A program made the position numbers and the translations under genes. 64,000 nucleotides of DNA from contig CM069435.1 of assembly GCA_035610365.1 (NCBI GenBank), forward strand, positions 9,388,001 to 9,452,000, written 5' to 3'. Source of the stretch: Aquatica leii (taxonomy: Eukaryota; Arthropoda; Insecta; Coleoptera; Lampyridae). Positions 33,457 to 45,399 of this stretch are shown piece after piece. The number at the start of each line of letters is the position of its first letter. The first letter of the stretch is position 1. The notes beneath the pieces were generated by a model, which saw only the letters and a list, made by a program, of their open reading frames with translations, did no database searches and was not told where the DNA came from.

Positions 33457-36375
33457 ATGTCTGGAGACAACATTTTCGCAAACATAGACACATTCAGTTT
33501 ACATAATGGTATAGAGAACATTTGAGGCCGATGGCAGAAGTGGTTAAAAAGATTCGACAATTTTCTTATCGCTGCTGACATATCGGAAGAACGGAGAGAG
33601 GAGGCGATGCTATTGCACTGTGCAGGTGAGGAGGTTTTTGATATTTACTGCTCTCTTCCTGATTCTTACCCGTCTGATCCCCCATTAACATGTTACGAGA
33701 TAGCCAAAGCAAAACTTAATTCTCATTTTGTACCTAAGATTAACACAGAGTTCGAAATTTTCAATTTCCGTCAAGCTAAACAGTTGGTCTCAGAGTCCAT
33801 TGAGGAATACTATGCTAGGTTATTGAAATTAAGCACTAACTGTTCTTTCAATGACAAAAACAGAGAAATCAAGTCACAAATAATACAATGTACCATGTCC
33901 GCACGATTAAGGAAGTATGGTCTAGCTGAAAATCCAACACTTGAACAATTGCTTGCCCAAGCAAAGGCTTATGAATTAATAGAGAGTCAAGCTCAGCAAA
34001 TGGAACCAACCACAGAGCAAGTTTTTCGAATAAGTAACTATAGGAGAAAAACAAACACAATGAAGCTTAACCAGCAGGCACTCACTCAAACAAATACGAA
34101 CACACGACCTAGTATAACCCAGTGTGACAATTAGTTTAACAATCAAAGTAACACAAATAACCAGTGTAAAAACTATGGAAACAGATGGCATACACAGGGC
34201 AGACAGGAATGTCCATCAAGAAACGTTGCGTGTCATTTTTGTTTCAAACAAGGTCATTTCTCAAAATGCTGTATTACGAAACAAAGAGCTCAACAAACAC
34301 AAGGCACTCAGGCACACACAAGTACATCTTCAGAGCAAGTTACACCAACCAGCAACAACAACATAAGTTTTGCAACAAATCATGTAACATCAAACATAGA
34401 AACAACAAACTATAACACTGCTATAGAAGGAGATAGTAGCTCTGAACATTCTTTTCAGGTTAGCATCGTTAATAGAATCAGCAAAGTACCTACTATAAAT
34501 ATTAAGGTTAACAACAAAGTTATTAAATTTATAATAGACCCAGGCAGCTCTGTAAATTTAATTGGTACTACAACATTCTCGAAATTATTTAACAAAACGT
34601 TATCTAAAAACTGTACAGATATCTATGCATATTGTGCTTCAAACAGACTGAAAATTGTAGGAAAATTTACAGCAACCTTAAACTTTAACAATAATTCAAC
34701 GGAATCCATAATCCATGTTGTAGAGGGAAACTGTCAATCATTATTGAGTTATAATACATCATGTAAATTAAACTTAATAAAAATCATTAATAATCTCACA
34801 CAAACAATCATTAACACACATTACGTCCAAATTAATTATCCAGAATTATGTAAAAGTATCGGTAACTTGATAAACTGTGAGATTAAATTACACATAGATC
34901 CAAATGTAGTTCCTGTTGCACAGAAGCACAGAAAAATTCCCTATCACCTTCGAGCTATAGTTGAAGAAGAGTTAAACAGATTAGAAACTCAGGACATTAT
35001 TGAAAAAACTACTGGTGCTACTCCATGGCTGTCATCGTTAGTTATAGTCCCAAAACGGAATAAAGACACAATCAGATTATGTGTTGACATGAGATCAGCC
35101 AACAAGGCCATTCTAAGAGAACGTCACATCACTCCCACACTAGATGACATCATCAATCAATTGAATGGTTTAGTAATGTATAGCAGTATTCATTTAAGAC
35201 ATGGGTACCACCAATTAACTTTAAGTGAAGAAAGTAGATACATTACTACTTTCTCGACACATGCAGGTCTCTATCGATACAAACGACTAAGTTTTGGTAT
35301 CAACGCAGCAGCAGAAATCTTTCAAAACTGAGACAAGTAATTGCAAGTATTCCAGGAGTTATCAATTATAGTGATGATATACTGATCTTTGGAAAAACGT
35401 TCGAACAGCACAACGTTCATTTAACAATAAATATTGGAAAATGTGTTTTTAGTGTCCCAAAGATAAAATTTTTTGGATATGTATTTTCAAAAAAAGGAGT
35501 TCAACCAGATAGTGATAAAGTAAATAGTATCGTAAACATGAAACCACTTGAAAACCCTTCAGAAGTTAGGAGTCTTTTGGGTATGATTAATTATCTATCA
35601 AAGTTTTTGTCCAATTTAACCCAAAACACAAAAATTCTACGAGACCTAACACTCAAAAAAGCAATATGGGAGTGGAAACAAGAACACAATGAAGTCTTTC
35701 AGACATTGAAGAATCAGTTGCAACAAGCTACCACACTGTCATATTTTGATGTCAATAAATCAACCGATCTCTTTGTAAACGCTGGACCAGAGGGTCTTGG
35801 TGCTTTGTTAACGCAAAGAAACAACATAATTGCGTATTCAAACAGGACGCTTACGTCAGTTGAGAAGAGGTACTGCCAAATAGAAAAAGAAACGTTAGCA
35901 TGCACATGGGCTATTCAACACTTCAACATCTATCTATACGGTTCGAAGGTTACTCAGAAGCTTAGGGAACAGTCGTTCTTGTCCCAGCGCACGCATCGAG
36001 AGACTGTTATTACCCATTCAACCATATGAATTTAAAGTTGTATATCAAACAGGAAAGTCAAACCCATCCGACTATCTATCTCGACATCCTCTAGAAACGA
36101 CGGCTGACCACACCAAAATTGAAGAGTATGTGAATTTTACAATACACGAAGCAATGCATAAAGCTATGACAGTTGTACAAGTTCAAGAAGTTACTAAAAA
36201 TGATAGTATACTGACATTATTAATAAATGCAATAAAGAATGGCAAGGGCAAGTGGAATCAGCCAGAATTAACACCGTTCGAAAAAATAAAAACAGATTTA
36301 ACTGTCCAGGATGACATAGTACTAAGAGGTACACGCATCATCGTACCAAACCATTACCTCTGAGCACTTCGTGGA
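33457..36375 (+). pseudogene. Ty3/gypsy gag-pol (Mag/K02A2.6-like), truncated before integrase
   Basis: One frame runs from MSGDNIFANIDTFSL at 33457 through gag, protease and into RT at 35331, broken by TGA at 33523-33525 (in place of a tryptophan codon) and TAG at 34132-34134. The capsid-type region includes FEIFNFRQAKQLVSESIEEY. A CCHC knuckle, CHFCFKQGHFSKCC, is at about 34228-34270. The protease reads FIIDPGSSVNLIG, with proline for the threonine/serine of DTG. RT blocks are VPVAQKHRKIPYHLR, TPWLSSLVIVPKR, IRLCVDMRSANKAI. A frame change at 35330 precedes INYSDDILIFGK. RNase H (35740-35940) has VNAGPEGLGALL where a catalytic aspartate is expected, then loses the DHKPL region. SNPSDYLSRHP follows at about 36060-36090. 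Integrase and the 3' LTR are absent. Dead copy. Confidence 0.88.
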
Positions 36376-36379
36376 ACAT

Positions 36380-36725
36380 CAACCTCAGAAAAACACCCAA
36401 CCTAGAGAATATTAACCACAATTAGTGACGAGCTTAAGTTCCCATGATGATGACAGATATGAAGATCTTAACAGTGCCAGGAACGAAGAAGAAAAAAACC
36501 TGACGTTTATATCATTTGCGATAAGCGTAGTGATTACAGATTTTCACTTTTTCTTCTTCGTCAATACCCAGAGAAACTGGCCGTGTCCTTGTGACGAATG
36601 TTAATTTTTGGTAGTCAAGATTTATTGCGTTTTAGACAGTCTTCTCGGTAATGTTAGATCTTTGCCGATTAGCTTAAGAATGGAGTTATAGCCAGCTTGC
36701 GTCAAAGTTTTAGATCCTACATTTA
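36380..36725. other. Two opposed GAA-tailed 3' ends
   Basis: A plus-strand stretch ending AACGAAGAAGAAAAAAACC at 36485-36503 faces a TTTTTCTTCTTCGTC at 36548-36562, the tail of something on the minus strand. Both resemble the GAA-type 3' tails of the non-LTR elements elsewhere in the window. The bodies of these two presumed elements are not recognised. Confidence 0.35.
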
Positions 36726-39350
36726 TTACACTTGTTTGAACTATACTATATTCGTTTAAATATTTTACGTAGAATAAAGTTAACAAGAGTTTTAATGTGT
36801 TATAAAAACGGTAATATATGCAGAATAAAAAACCATACACAGTGTTATAACTTCATGATATCTCAAAAATATCTAAACTACAATATTATGCATTCCTTAA
36901 TTTATGGCTATCGGATTTGCTCTATTACTTTAAAATGTTTTCTATATAATGCAAACAAATCATTGTTATAAAAACAAATATCTCAGAAGTTAAACAGCTG
37001 TCAGCACATTGCAAAAAAATTAAGCTTTAAATTAATTAATTTAGAAAGTCGCAAAGGAAACATTGTTTTTTTTTAATCTCGGATACACAAAAATTTAACA
37101 TCATTAAGTACCAGCTTAAATTAGAAGTAATTTCTATTACTATCACTAAAAATACAAACATGAGTTTTTGAATTAGCGATTGATAAAAAACCTGACTAAT
37201 AATGCTGAATGCTTTTGACGGTAGCGCATGGTACATGCCAATTATACCACAGGTGGTATGACAGCTGCTGATTGACTATTATTACGTGCAAATTTGGGTG
37301 TATATAATAAAGAAGCTGAATTTTGTTTTAAAATTTTTGCTCCGCGATTAAGCCGGAAACCTATAAAGATACAATGTTTTAAAATTAGCGTAAAAGAACC
37401 GGTTAAACTTACTAAATAAACATATGGTGTTTCTTGTATGTTACGCGTTTGTGTAGTGAACCAAAAACAAGCAAACACATACGCAACCCTTAATATATTA
37501 CACTACGCAAATAATTAATTACCTCAGCAATCAGCGTCTATATCAAAACACGACTATTAATTTTTCAATCGGTTTCTACAACAGTCGTTAAATGTCAAGA
37601 ATAATTGCGCGATAAAAATGTTTTGTAACACAATTTTTTTTAAAGATAGTGTCAATTTTTTGGATGAGCTCGTGTGTATTGTTGAGAACATGATTATGTA
37701 AATGTTATCGTGGTGAAACAGTTACTTCGACAGAACAAAGGCGGTAAAATCAATTTTTTACTACGTGGGATGTACATCTCGGTATTGTAAATTATTGATC
37801 AGGTATTCGTTTAAATCTAACTAACTAATAAGCGGACTGTTAGATAACAGTTTAGTTTTAAACTGTACATCGATAAAATACAATGCGATACTGTAAATCT
37901 TCAAGAATTAATTCAAACACTGTGTAAGTAGTGTTTTAATTAGCAATAATCTGGACTTATAATATCTAATGAACGGTACCTTAACAATTGAGAAAAATTT
38001 ATATATAAGTAATATAAGCACTAAAAAAGACAAAGTAATAACAAACGGATGTTGATTAGTCACAATCAGCAATGATGAGGAAATATCAACTTTGATATTG
38101 TAATCTAAATATACTTTTGACGCATATGCATTAATGCAATTATATTAAAATGCAAATGGCAAGGACTATAAGTAAAAGTCTAGAAGGTCTAATTTAAAAA
38201 ATTGTAAAGTTATAAGCCATTGGAATTTTATTTTTGGCTACTAGGATTAATAATGTGAGAACATTTCAATAGTCTAATGAACTCAATTTGGCCACGTTTG
38301 ATCTTAACAAAGAAGGCGGCATCCATTAAAAGGATTTAAAGTTATTGACTCCGATATAACTATAAAAATGTTGGTAATATTTGTTTCTTTGCTTCTGCTT
38401 AATTAAATACAAATGAATTATCTATAGTAAAAACACATTTTTTGAATTACACGTATTTTTGTTGAGGAATGTTAAAGAACTAAAATGTATATAAAATTTG
38501 GTAAGTTTCATAAAATGAATCTAAGTAAAAATTGATTAAATAGTTTTGGCCAAAAACGTAAAATTACGAGATTAGTAACAAAACCAGCAGGGAACGTAAA
38601 AAAGCATCAACTAAAATTTAAATAAATCAGACAATTCTTTAAAAATGTAAACAATATTCTTAAAATTCAAAACTAAAAAAAAACTGGTGTGGTCACCACA
38701 AGACTTTCTTATAAGGAATTTCTACATTTTTTTATTTACTATGATACTAACCAATTGATAAAAAGTTTTATAAATTATTTTTACTGAAAATCATTTTTGC
38801 TTAGTTTATAAAATTTTTTGGCCATAAACGTTAATACAAACGTAACCCAACAAAAAACCCTCATCACAAAGCCATAATTTTGATACAAAAGCTTTATTAT
38901 AGATAAGAAAATTTTCATATTTTTTTGTAAAACTCGGAAAAAATCAATAATTTGTAATTTAAAAATTATGAGATGATGTAATTAAAGATTGTTTTAAAGA
39001 AAATATAATTTATTTAAGTAAATCTGACAAGCTTTTGAAGATGACCTACGTTTTACATCAGATGACAATTATAAGGCTAAGATAACTAAAGAAAACAACA
39101 GGTCGAAAAACTTGATAAATGGCAGAAGTTTCTTTACCTACAGTATACGCTCAAAAACCTAAAGAAAATAACCAAAACTCAAGACGTGCCTTAAAGTGTG
39201 TTTAGTAAAAAACGTAAAAATCAGAAAATAACAAGTACGCAAGTAGAGAAATTTAATAATTTTAGTCGCTTTTCTGATCTTTTTTGAATGCTACTTTTTA
39301 GTGTTACTAAGCTCTTTCAATTTTTTTTAAGTTTATGTTCTTGAAAACTA
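36725..39350. other. AT-rich DNA, nothing recognised
   Basis: About 2.6 kb without a supportable gene. Two small palindromes stand out: ATACCACAGGTGGTAT near 37237 and TGTGGTCACCACA near 38687. They may be remnants of terminal repeats, but no element could be built around them. Confidence 0.45.
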
Positions 39351-39360
39351 AAATTCCTGT

Positions 39361-39610
39361 GGAGTATAATAAGTACCGTGCGCTTGTGGCAAAGTATACA
39401 TTGGAAAAACTAGTGGAACTATAGATACCAGACTGAAAAAACATAAAAGACATGTTCGTTTAATTCTTTAACCTACTAATTCTACCATTGCAAAACATAC
39501 ACTTTACATAACATAAAAATCACGAACTGGCATTCAAAAAACATCGGAGAAGCAAGTGAAGATACTAAATTTTCTAACTTTAACATGGTTATAAGTTATC
39601 TGACATGTGG
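39361..39610 (+). pseudogene. Penelope-like GIY-YIG endonuclease fragment
   Basis: The reading from 39361 is GV, two stops, VPCACGKVYIGKT, then IDTRLKKHKRHV and after a stop STIAKHTL. This is the GIY-YIG pattern of Penelope-like elements, GVYxIPCxCGxxYIGxTxRxxxxRLxEHxxxxR followed by SAxAxHxL. The tyrosine of GVY is replaced by a stop. The upstream Penelope RT is not seen. It ends about 80 bp before a Jockey-type endonuclease. Confidence 0.62.
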
Positions 39611-39689
39611 TCACGCGTTACTTTTTGAGTTTTACTGTTTTCTCCAAACACACTTTAAACTACCTTCAGAGTTTTTTTTTATTGTATTG

Positions 39690-40605
39690 TTTCGAGCAAA
39701 TTCTGAAGCTAAGAAAACTTGCAGTTTCACAAACTGGATATAATGTTAGTATCTGAAACGCATTTCACTAATAAAATTCACTTAAACATTTTAAGGTATC
39801 ATATATACGACACCAAACATCCTGATGCCACTGCACATGGGAAAACAGCCGTCATCGTCAGAGAAAGCATCAAGAACTACGAATCACAAAGATATTGCAA
39901 AGGAAATCTACAAGCAACTGCTGCAGCTCTGGAAGATACTATAGGAACGATTAATATATCAGCAATACTGTTCGCCAAAATTTAAAAACAAACAGGAAGA
40001 CTTTGAAGACTACTTCAAAACCCTGGAAAGGAAATTCATTTTCGCTGGTAACTGGAATACTAAGCACCAACACTAGGACACACGAATAACTCTACCTAAA
40101 AGCAGAATCGAAATAAAAGATAAAGGCTTTTTTGACCTCTCGTACGATGACACGCCATTTATAATCACTTTATATGCACACATAATAGGAAAATATATAT
40201 ATAACCTACATTATTATAGTATATATAGTTGGGATGCATTCAGAACATCATTAGACGATATAATTAATTTAAGTATAGCGTTGAAAACACCAAAAAAAAC
40301 TAAAATATCGCAGTGATTGATTTCACCAAATCAATACAAAACGAAGCTTAGACTGCTAATCAAGATTATAAACATGCCACTATTGATGTAAAAAAATCGG
40401 AAAAGAATAATCACAAGAAGCGAAAACGATAAGCAAAAATTTAATAAAGCGTCAAAGAAACTGAAGAAATTATTGCTAGAAATAAAAAATGAATCTATTT
40501 GTGAATACCTCAACAGCCTAACAACAACAGAAGCGACGAACTACTCGTGGAAAACAGTCAAAAAACTGAAAAAGCCACAAACGAGCATTCCGCATATTAA
40601 AAATT
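39690..40605 (+). pseudogene. Jockey-like endonuclease and linker
   Basis: The frame from 39719 reads HKLDIMLVSETHFT, YHIYDTKHPDATAHGKTAVI, VRESIKNYE and INISAIL, the N-terminal half of a Jockey apurinic-type endonuclease, where SETH carries a metal-binding glutamate. After a frame change, FEDYFKTLERKFIFAGNWN follows, with N where the family has D in GDxN. Past 40200 the linker to RT is readable: WDAFRTSLDDIINL, then FNKASKKLKKLLLEIKNESI, EYLNSLTTTEATNYS and KTVKKLKKPQTSIP ending at about 40600. The RT does not follow here; a matching Jockey RT begins 3.5 kb further on at 44150. Confidence 0.8.
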
Positions 40606-41560
40606 AGTGGCTTCTCAAACCGGGTAGCATTTTAATCGTTTTGTAATACTAATATTATTGAGCTTGAAAATTTTGTAAAGACTGATTTGAAGGATTTGGT
40701 GGATAAAACAGAATATGAAAATTATTTTGGATTATGCAAAATGTAAGTTTCTGTTGAATTACAAAAAAGTGATACAAGCTATTGGTGAATATTTCGAAAC
40801 AGTGCAGGTTCAAACTAATGCAATTGGAATGTCAAATAAATTTTAACAAAAATGTATATAAAATTTCAGGTGGTCAGTTGTGGTTCATCCAAGTTGCCAG
40901 AACTGCTATGAAAAAAAAATTAAAGATTTACCAACACATAATAAAACTGTTCATAAGCTCCTAATGAACTAGTTAAAAACTGGCAGTAAATATCGAAACT
41001 GAAGATGAACAGCAACTTGCTTTAAAAACCATGCAATATATTGATTATCAATGCTACTTGGATCAAACAACATTATATGTATGGACATTCTATCTGGAGC
41101 CTATCTAATTTTTCAAAACAAAGCCTTACCGTATTCCATTTCCGGTGGTTGCTGAAAGAATATCACAAAAAAATTCAATTAATCAATTCAGACTTCTCTG
41201 AAGATGCGCTGAATAGGAAAGTAATTTCAGGATTTTCAGAGTAACAGTTCTGCTGCTAGTGAGCCCTTCACAATAAAAACAAAAAAACGGTAAATGGAGT
41301 TTACAAAAATATTCTAGAAGATCACGTACTAGAAGAGTCACAGAACGGGTATAAAAAATGGATATCAACAACAAGAATAATTAATTCCTTGCTGTGCTAT
41401 ATGAAAAAGCTAAAGAAATAAGTTTAAAGAACGTCGCCTGTTAAATAAGAATAATAAGAAATAAGATAAATATTGGTTTGCAACAATTAACAATTTTTGC
41501 TTAAAAAGTTTTACCACGAACCTATAAATAACAACAGGGATTCTCATGTTTTCATAAACA
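40605..41560. other. Unassigned stretch between Jockey and hAT fragments
   Basis: About 950 bp of AT-rich sequence with short plus-strand readings but no motif I can name. A CAGGTGGTCAGTTGTGGTTC patch near 40868 is the only GC-containing part. It may belong to the material that separates the two Jockey halves. Confidence 0.4.
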
Positions 41561-41562
41561 AT

Positions 41563-42497
41563 GGTTTCCAAAAAACATTAAATACAAAAACCGCTTATAG
41601 AGAAAAACTATTCTAAGAATTTATACTAGGATTATGTACAATGACAAGCTTAACAGAACACTATTTACAAAACCGGAAGGATTTCGGAATGAATCATATT
41701 TTATAAGTCTATTCGGAACCTATCATAACAAGATGGGGAACTTGGTTATCTGCTCGTATTTTTTATGCCACACATTTTGAAAAAATTAAAAAGGTCATAC
41801 TATAATCTGACATTGTCTTATATACATTAATTGAATTGTCTTACTTCAGGTGGTTGAATTATTTGACGAGACGGCCTCTGCAGCAATTGCTAAATCTCAA
41901 AAAGCTTTTAATGACGAAGCTGTTTTAAATAGGTCCGGTTTTTATAAAAATACACTTTTCCGGCATTCCTGACGAATTAAAGAAGCTAGAAAAAAGCGAA
42001 ACCGAAATGACCGAATCTTTCGCTACATTCGAAAAAATAAGAGCAATTATAGGCGCCAGTCCAGGGACTATAGGAAAAAAAATTAATCAAAAATTGGATT
42101 CCGTCACAACAAAAAACCCTTCCTTTGACCTCTTTAAACAACTGACTGAAATTCAAAAAGGGGAGGTCATGAAGCATCAACAAAAAATATCTTTAACAAT
42201 AACAGAAACATCGGCATTAAAATTTGCTCCACTAACATCTTGTGATGTCGAAAGAACTGTTTCCTTCTATAAAAATATTTTAAATGATAAAAGGCAACAG
42301 TTTCTTGGTCAAAATATTGAAAAATATTTGATTTGTGCTTGGGAAAATAATAGCACTTAATAAACATTGTAAAAAAAATAAACTGTAAATTTTAATAGAT
42401 ATTTGTGCCTTTTTTATTGCCTTTTTGCCAGGTTTAATATGTCTTTTATGCCACCTATTTTGATATTTTTTCTTGCTTTACTATCCGCTCTTTAGAC
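41563..42497 (+). pseudogene. hAT-like transposase C-terminal part, copy 1 (plus)
   Basis: The best frame, 42007-42360, reads MTESFATFEKIRAIIGASPG, a TKNPSFDLFKQL helix and finally SALKFAPLTSCDVERTVSFY followed by NILNDKRQQFL, the hAT dimerisation domain common in hemipteran and other insect genomes (family: F-APLTS-DVERSFS-YK-IL-D-R). Upstream in another frame, about 41830-41900, FRWLNYLTRRPLQQLL is readable. The whole stretch is an inverted copy of 57102-58239. The two share ends (ATGGTTTCC... and ...CTATCCGCTCTTTA). This copy has lost about 200 bp in the middle, around 41720, compared with the other. Serine-to-valine change in VERSF is one sign of decay. Confidence 0.72.
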
Positions 42498-42529
42498 CCA
42501 TAAGAAATCAAATAAAAGGAACAAGCATG

Positions 42530-43430
42530 ATAATGAATTGAAGTTATTCTCCACTTACTTATTTCTTGTTGGCGGCAGATTATTCTACGAAAGTTTGCAC
42601 GCAAACATAAAAACCGGTTTACCCTCAATTACAACAATAATACGGAGTCTAATTTACAACCACTTCAAAGTAGAGCATTTTTGTTTTCAAGAACTGTTGG
42701 ATTTTCTGAACAAAGGAGCCTACCAAAAGTTGTTTGGCTTAGTGAGAATGGTACCAAAATAACTGGTAGAATCCAATATGATTCAAAGAGCAATAAAATT
42801 AGCGGTTCCGTTCTTCCATAAGTAAATAGAATACCTGGTAAAAACCAGTTTCTAGCAACATCTGTAAAACAAATACAGAGTTTTTTCCACTACAGGAAAA
42901 TGCAGAATGTCTACCATTTTTTCTAGGTCCCTCTAGAACCAATAATTCGTTTTCATATGAAGATGTTTTTGCCAGATGAAAATATATTACCAATAAAATT
43001 AATCGCTGTGGTATTGAATGCTTGGAATAATTTTCTGATGGAGACACTAGGTTAATGAAGGCGATGAGGTGCAGTTCACAGTTACATCCATCTATATGAA
43101 TTTGGATAATGAACTAATATGTGTTTAGGATATAGTCCACATTGGAATTGAACTGGGAAAACATTTTGATTGAGAACGATTTGTATTAGGCAGTGTACTA
43201 TTTTGATTTGTGAATTGTGAATTGGAAAGGTGTTGGAAACTCTACCAAACACAACAAAAATTCTTGCAAGCATTACTACAAGAATTTGTTTGGCACAAGT
43301 CAGATGATATACAAAATTTACATGTTGATTATATATTTTTTGGGCCAATAAATATAATTGGAACAGGTCCATCGACAATTGGCCGCATGGATCGCCTTAC
43401 TCTAAGTATAAAGAGTTAAAGTTAATTATA
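42530..43430 (+). pseudogene. P-like DDE transposase pseudogene
   Basis: The frame at 42538-42760 reads STYLFLVGGRLFYESLHANI, GLPSITTIIRSLIY, then in another frame WLSENGTKITGRIQYDSKSN (about 42735-42795), which matches the LSEDGTxVxGRxxYDSxTN block of P-type transposases. Farther on, SDGDTRLMKAMR at 43028-43070 is another family landmark, and an HIGIELG patch follows near 43140. The end, 43210-43419, reads through to RMDRLTLSIKS. All are in different frames. The acidic residue expected in LSEDG is N here. It lies immediately after the hAT copy. Assignment to the P superfamily rests on these three blocks. Confidence 0.5.
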
Positions 43431-43929
43431 AAATAAAATTAAATTAATACTTTAACATTATTTTATTTATGAAAAAACAATATATAATACAATGTACCCC
43501 TCGATGTACCCGCTATCTCTCACCAACCACCAACGCGCAAAATTATTTCATTTTGACATAAGGTCAATAAAAACAGTGTAGGAAAAATGTATTATTTATC
43601 AACCAACGTTTAAAATTAAGTTCAAATTTCAAAACCAACGTGAGTTTGAAGCAAAAATGATAACAGTGAGAATGTCTGTTGTGCGCCATCATCGGATTAA
43701 AAAAAAATATGTAGATTAAAAAAACAAAAATATACAAAGCGTTCCAATAAAAAAAACTGAAAAGTGGACAAATTTATGCTGCAGAAAATGTTACGAATAT
43801 TTTTAATACTGCAAAAATGTCATTTAATTTCGTTCTAAAAGGCGCCAAAAATTAATACTAATAAATAGATAATAAAAGTGTGCCACCATTCTGTCGCCCT
43901 CTGTATTTTGCTATAATCCAATGCAAAGT

Positions 43930-44110
43930 TTGTACGATATTTGCGCAATTTTTTCACAAAGGTCTCAATTTTCTGGCAAATGTAATTCTTTCGTAAATGT
44001 CACAATTTTCTCGCAAATGTTGCAATTTTTGGACAAAAGTTGCAATTTTTTTTGGTAAATCTTATATTTTTTCTCGCAAATTTTCTGGCATATATTACAC
44101 ATGTGAAGAA
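43930..44110. repeat. Degenerate short tandem repeat
   Basis: Loose repetition of a ~22-bp pattern TTTTCTCGCAAATGTTGCAA across 43930-44110 (e.g. CAATTTTCTGGCAAATGT, CACAATTTTCTCGCAAATG, TGCAATTTTTGGACAAAAG). Reading frames through it, which give FARK/FxxKI-type repeats on either strand, are by-products. Confidence 0.55.
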
Positions 44111-44149
44111 AGCTCGCAAATGTGTACACAGCTTTTGTATGTGGTTAAC

Positions 44150-45130
44150 CCCTCGTGGCAAAGTAATACAAGAATTAACAACTAAAGCGCACAAAACCAT
44201 ACAACAAATTTTCAACGCAATATTAATACTTGGATACTTCCCCAATTCGTAACGTTGCAAAAACCTGGCAAGAATTCAAATGCCAGGCTTTTTATAAAGT
44301 TTAGGGTTTTATGTATAAATTTAAAGAAACTATCCCGTATAGTTTCTTAATCGTTCTCAAATCATACTTAACCCATAAACAATTCTTAACAAAGTATCAA
44401 GACGAATGCAGCAAAATATATTCAATGCAGTCTGGAGCGCCACAAGGCAGTGTTTTAGGACCCATTCTATACACTTTATATACGGCCGATCTTTCAACAA
44501 ATACTAGAACTACAGTCGCTACGTATTTAATAATCCTAATAGTGCACGCAAAAACAAAAATTGCATCTACAGCAAAATCTAAATCTTTTAGAAACGTAAC
44601 TAAATAAATGAAAAATTATAGTAAATGAACAGAATTCAGTACACGTATTGTTCACTGTAAATAGAGAAACGTGTTCTACAGTTATAATAAACGGTAGACA
44701 GCGGAGCCAGTCAAAAAACATAAAATATCTGGAAATCCATCTAAATAGACGCTAAACGTGGAAAAAGGATATTTTTATCAAGCGGAAGCGGCTTGGTTGA
44801 GACAAATGCATTGGCTGTTTGGTAAAAGGTTTTAGCTATCATTGGAGAATAAAGTGCTAATATATAAGGTAATTATAAAACCTATATGGACATATGAGAT
44901 ACAGCTGGGGGTTGTGCAAGTAATTCTAATTTGGAAATTATACAACGCTTCCAAAATAAAGTATTACGAACAATAGTCGACGCCCCCTAGTATGTCACCA
45001 ACACAATCATTACAAAAAACCTAAAAGTGCCTTTGATTAAAGATGAAATCAAACGGTTTATTGTAAATTATAGCGTCAGAACATCCCAATGTGCACTACT
45101 GATAAAATGCGTAAATTAGAAACTAACTTT
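44150..45130 (+). pseudogene. Jockey-like reverse transcriptase, internally deleted
   Basis: It opens with RGKVIQELTTKAHKTIQQIF followed by NAILILGYFP (44150-44250), the Jockey RT finger region. A jump then leads to PYSFLIVLKSYLTHKQFLTK (44330-44395) and SGAPQGSVLGPILYTLYTAD (44430-44490), the Q-G-S turn. A frameshift destroys the catalytic YADD (ATYLII in place of ATYADD). Broken frames continue with RETCSTVIINGRQR-like, LSLENKVLIYK, WTYEIQLGVV, IIQRFQNKVLRTIVDAP and VPLIKDEIKR to about 45070. Together with 39690-40605 it would make up one Jockey element, if the material between them is a later insertion. A hairpin CCTGGCA...TGCCAGG lies at 44264-44287. Confidence 0.75.
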
Positions 45131-45179
45131 AAATAAAGGACATTAAACCTGTTAAGTTAAATGAATAATTAAAGCTTTA

Positions 45180-45330
45180 TATGTAATTTGAATAAGGTTT
45201 TGATAAGCATTTTAACAAAACCTTGTTTTTAATGATTTTAAAGCGTTTGCAAAATTTACGACCAGTTTGTCTTACATAAAACTCATTGCAGTCGCTACAT
45301 TTTAATATGTAAACTCCAATTTATCCATGA
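45180..45330 (-). pseudogene. Antisense Penelope-like GIY-YIG fragment
   Basis: Minus strand 45320 down reads GVYILKCSDCNEFYVRQTGR followed by KFCKRFK, the GIY-YIG endonuclease core of Penelope-like elements (GVYxLxCxDCxxFYxGQTGRxFxxRFxEH), with R in place of the glycine of YxGQT. The downstream end is decayed. Upstream on the minus strand (45350-45960) the DNA might be the preceding RT region but is not legible. This is a different Penelope lineage from the fragment at 39361, judging by the CxxC versus CxC spacing. Confidence 0.65.
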
Positions 45331-45399
45331 TGTCGATTTTATGTTTGGTGTTAGTTAATAACAGTTTTAGATTACTTTTAAACAAAAATGAAACGTTAA

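Noticed and set aside
38680..38700. Palindrome TGTGGTCACCACA as a transposon end or operator
   Set aside because: No partner, flanking duplication or coding context found.
44000..44260. Repetitive FARK-type proteins on both strands
   Set aside because: Produced by the degenerate short tandem repeat at 43930-44110 and its flank.
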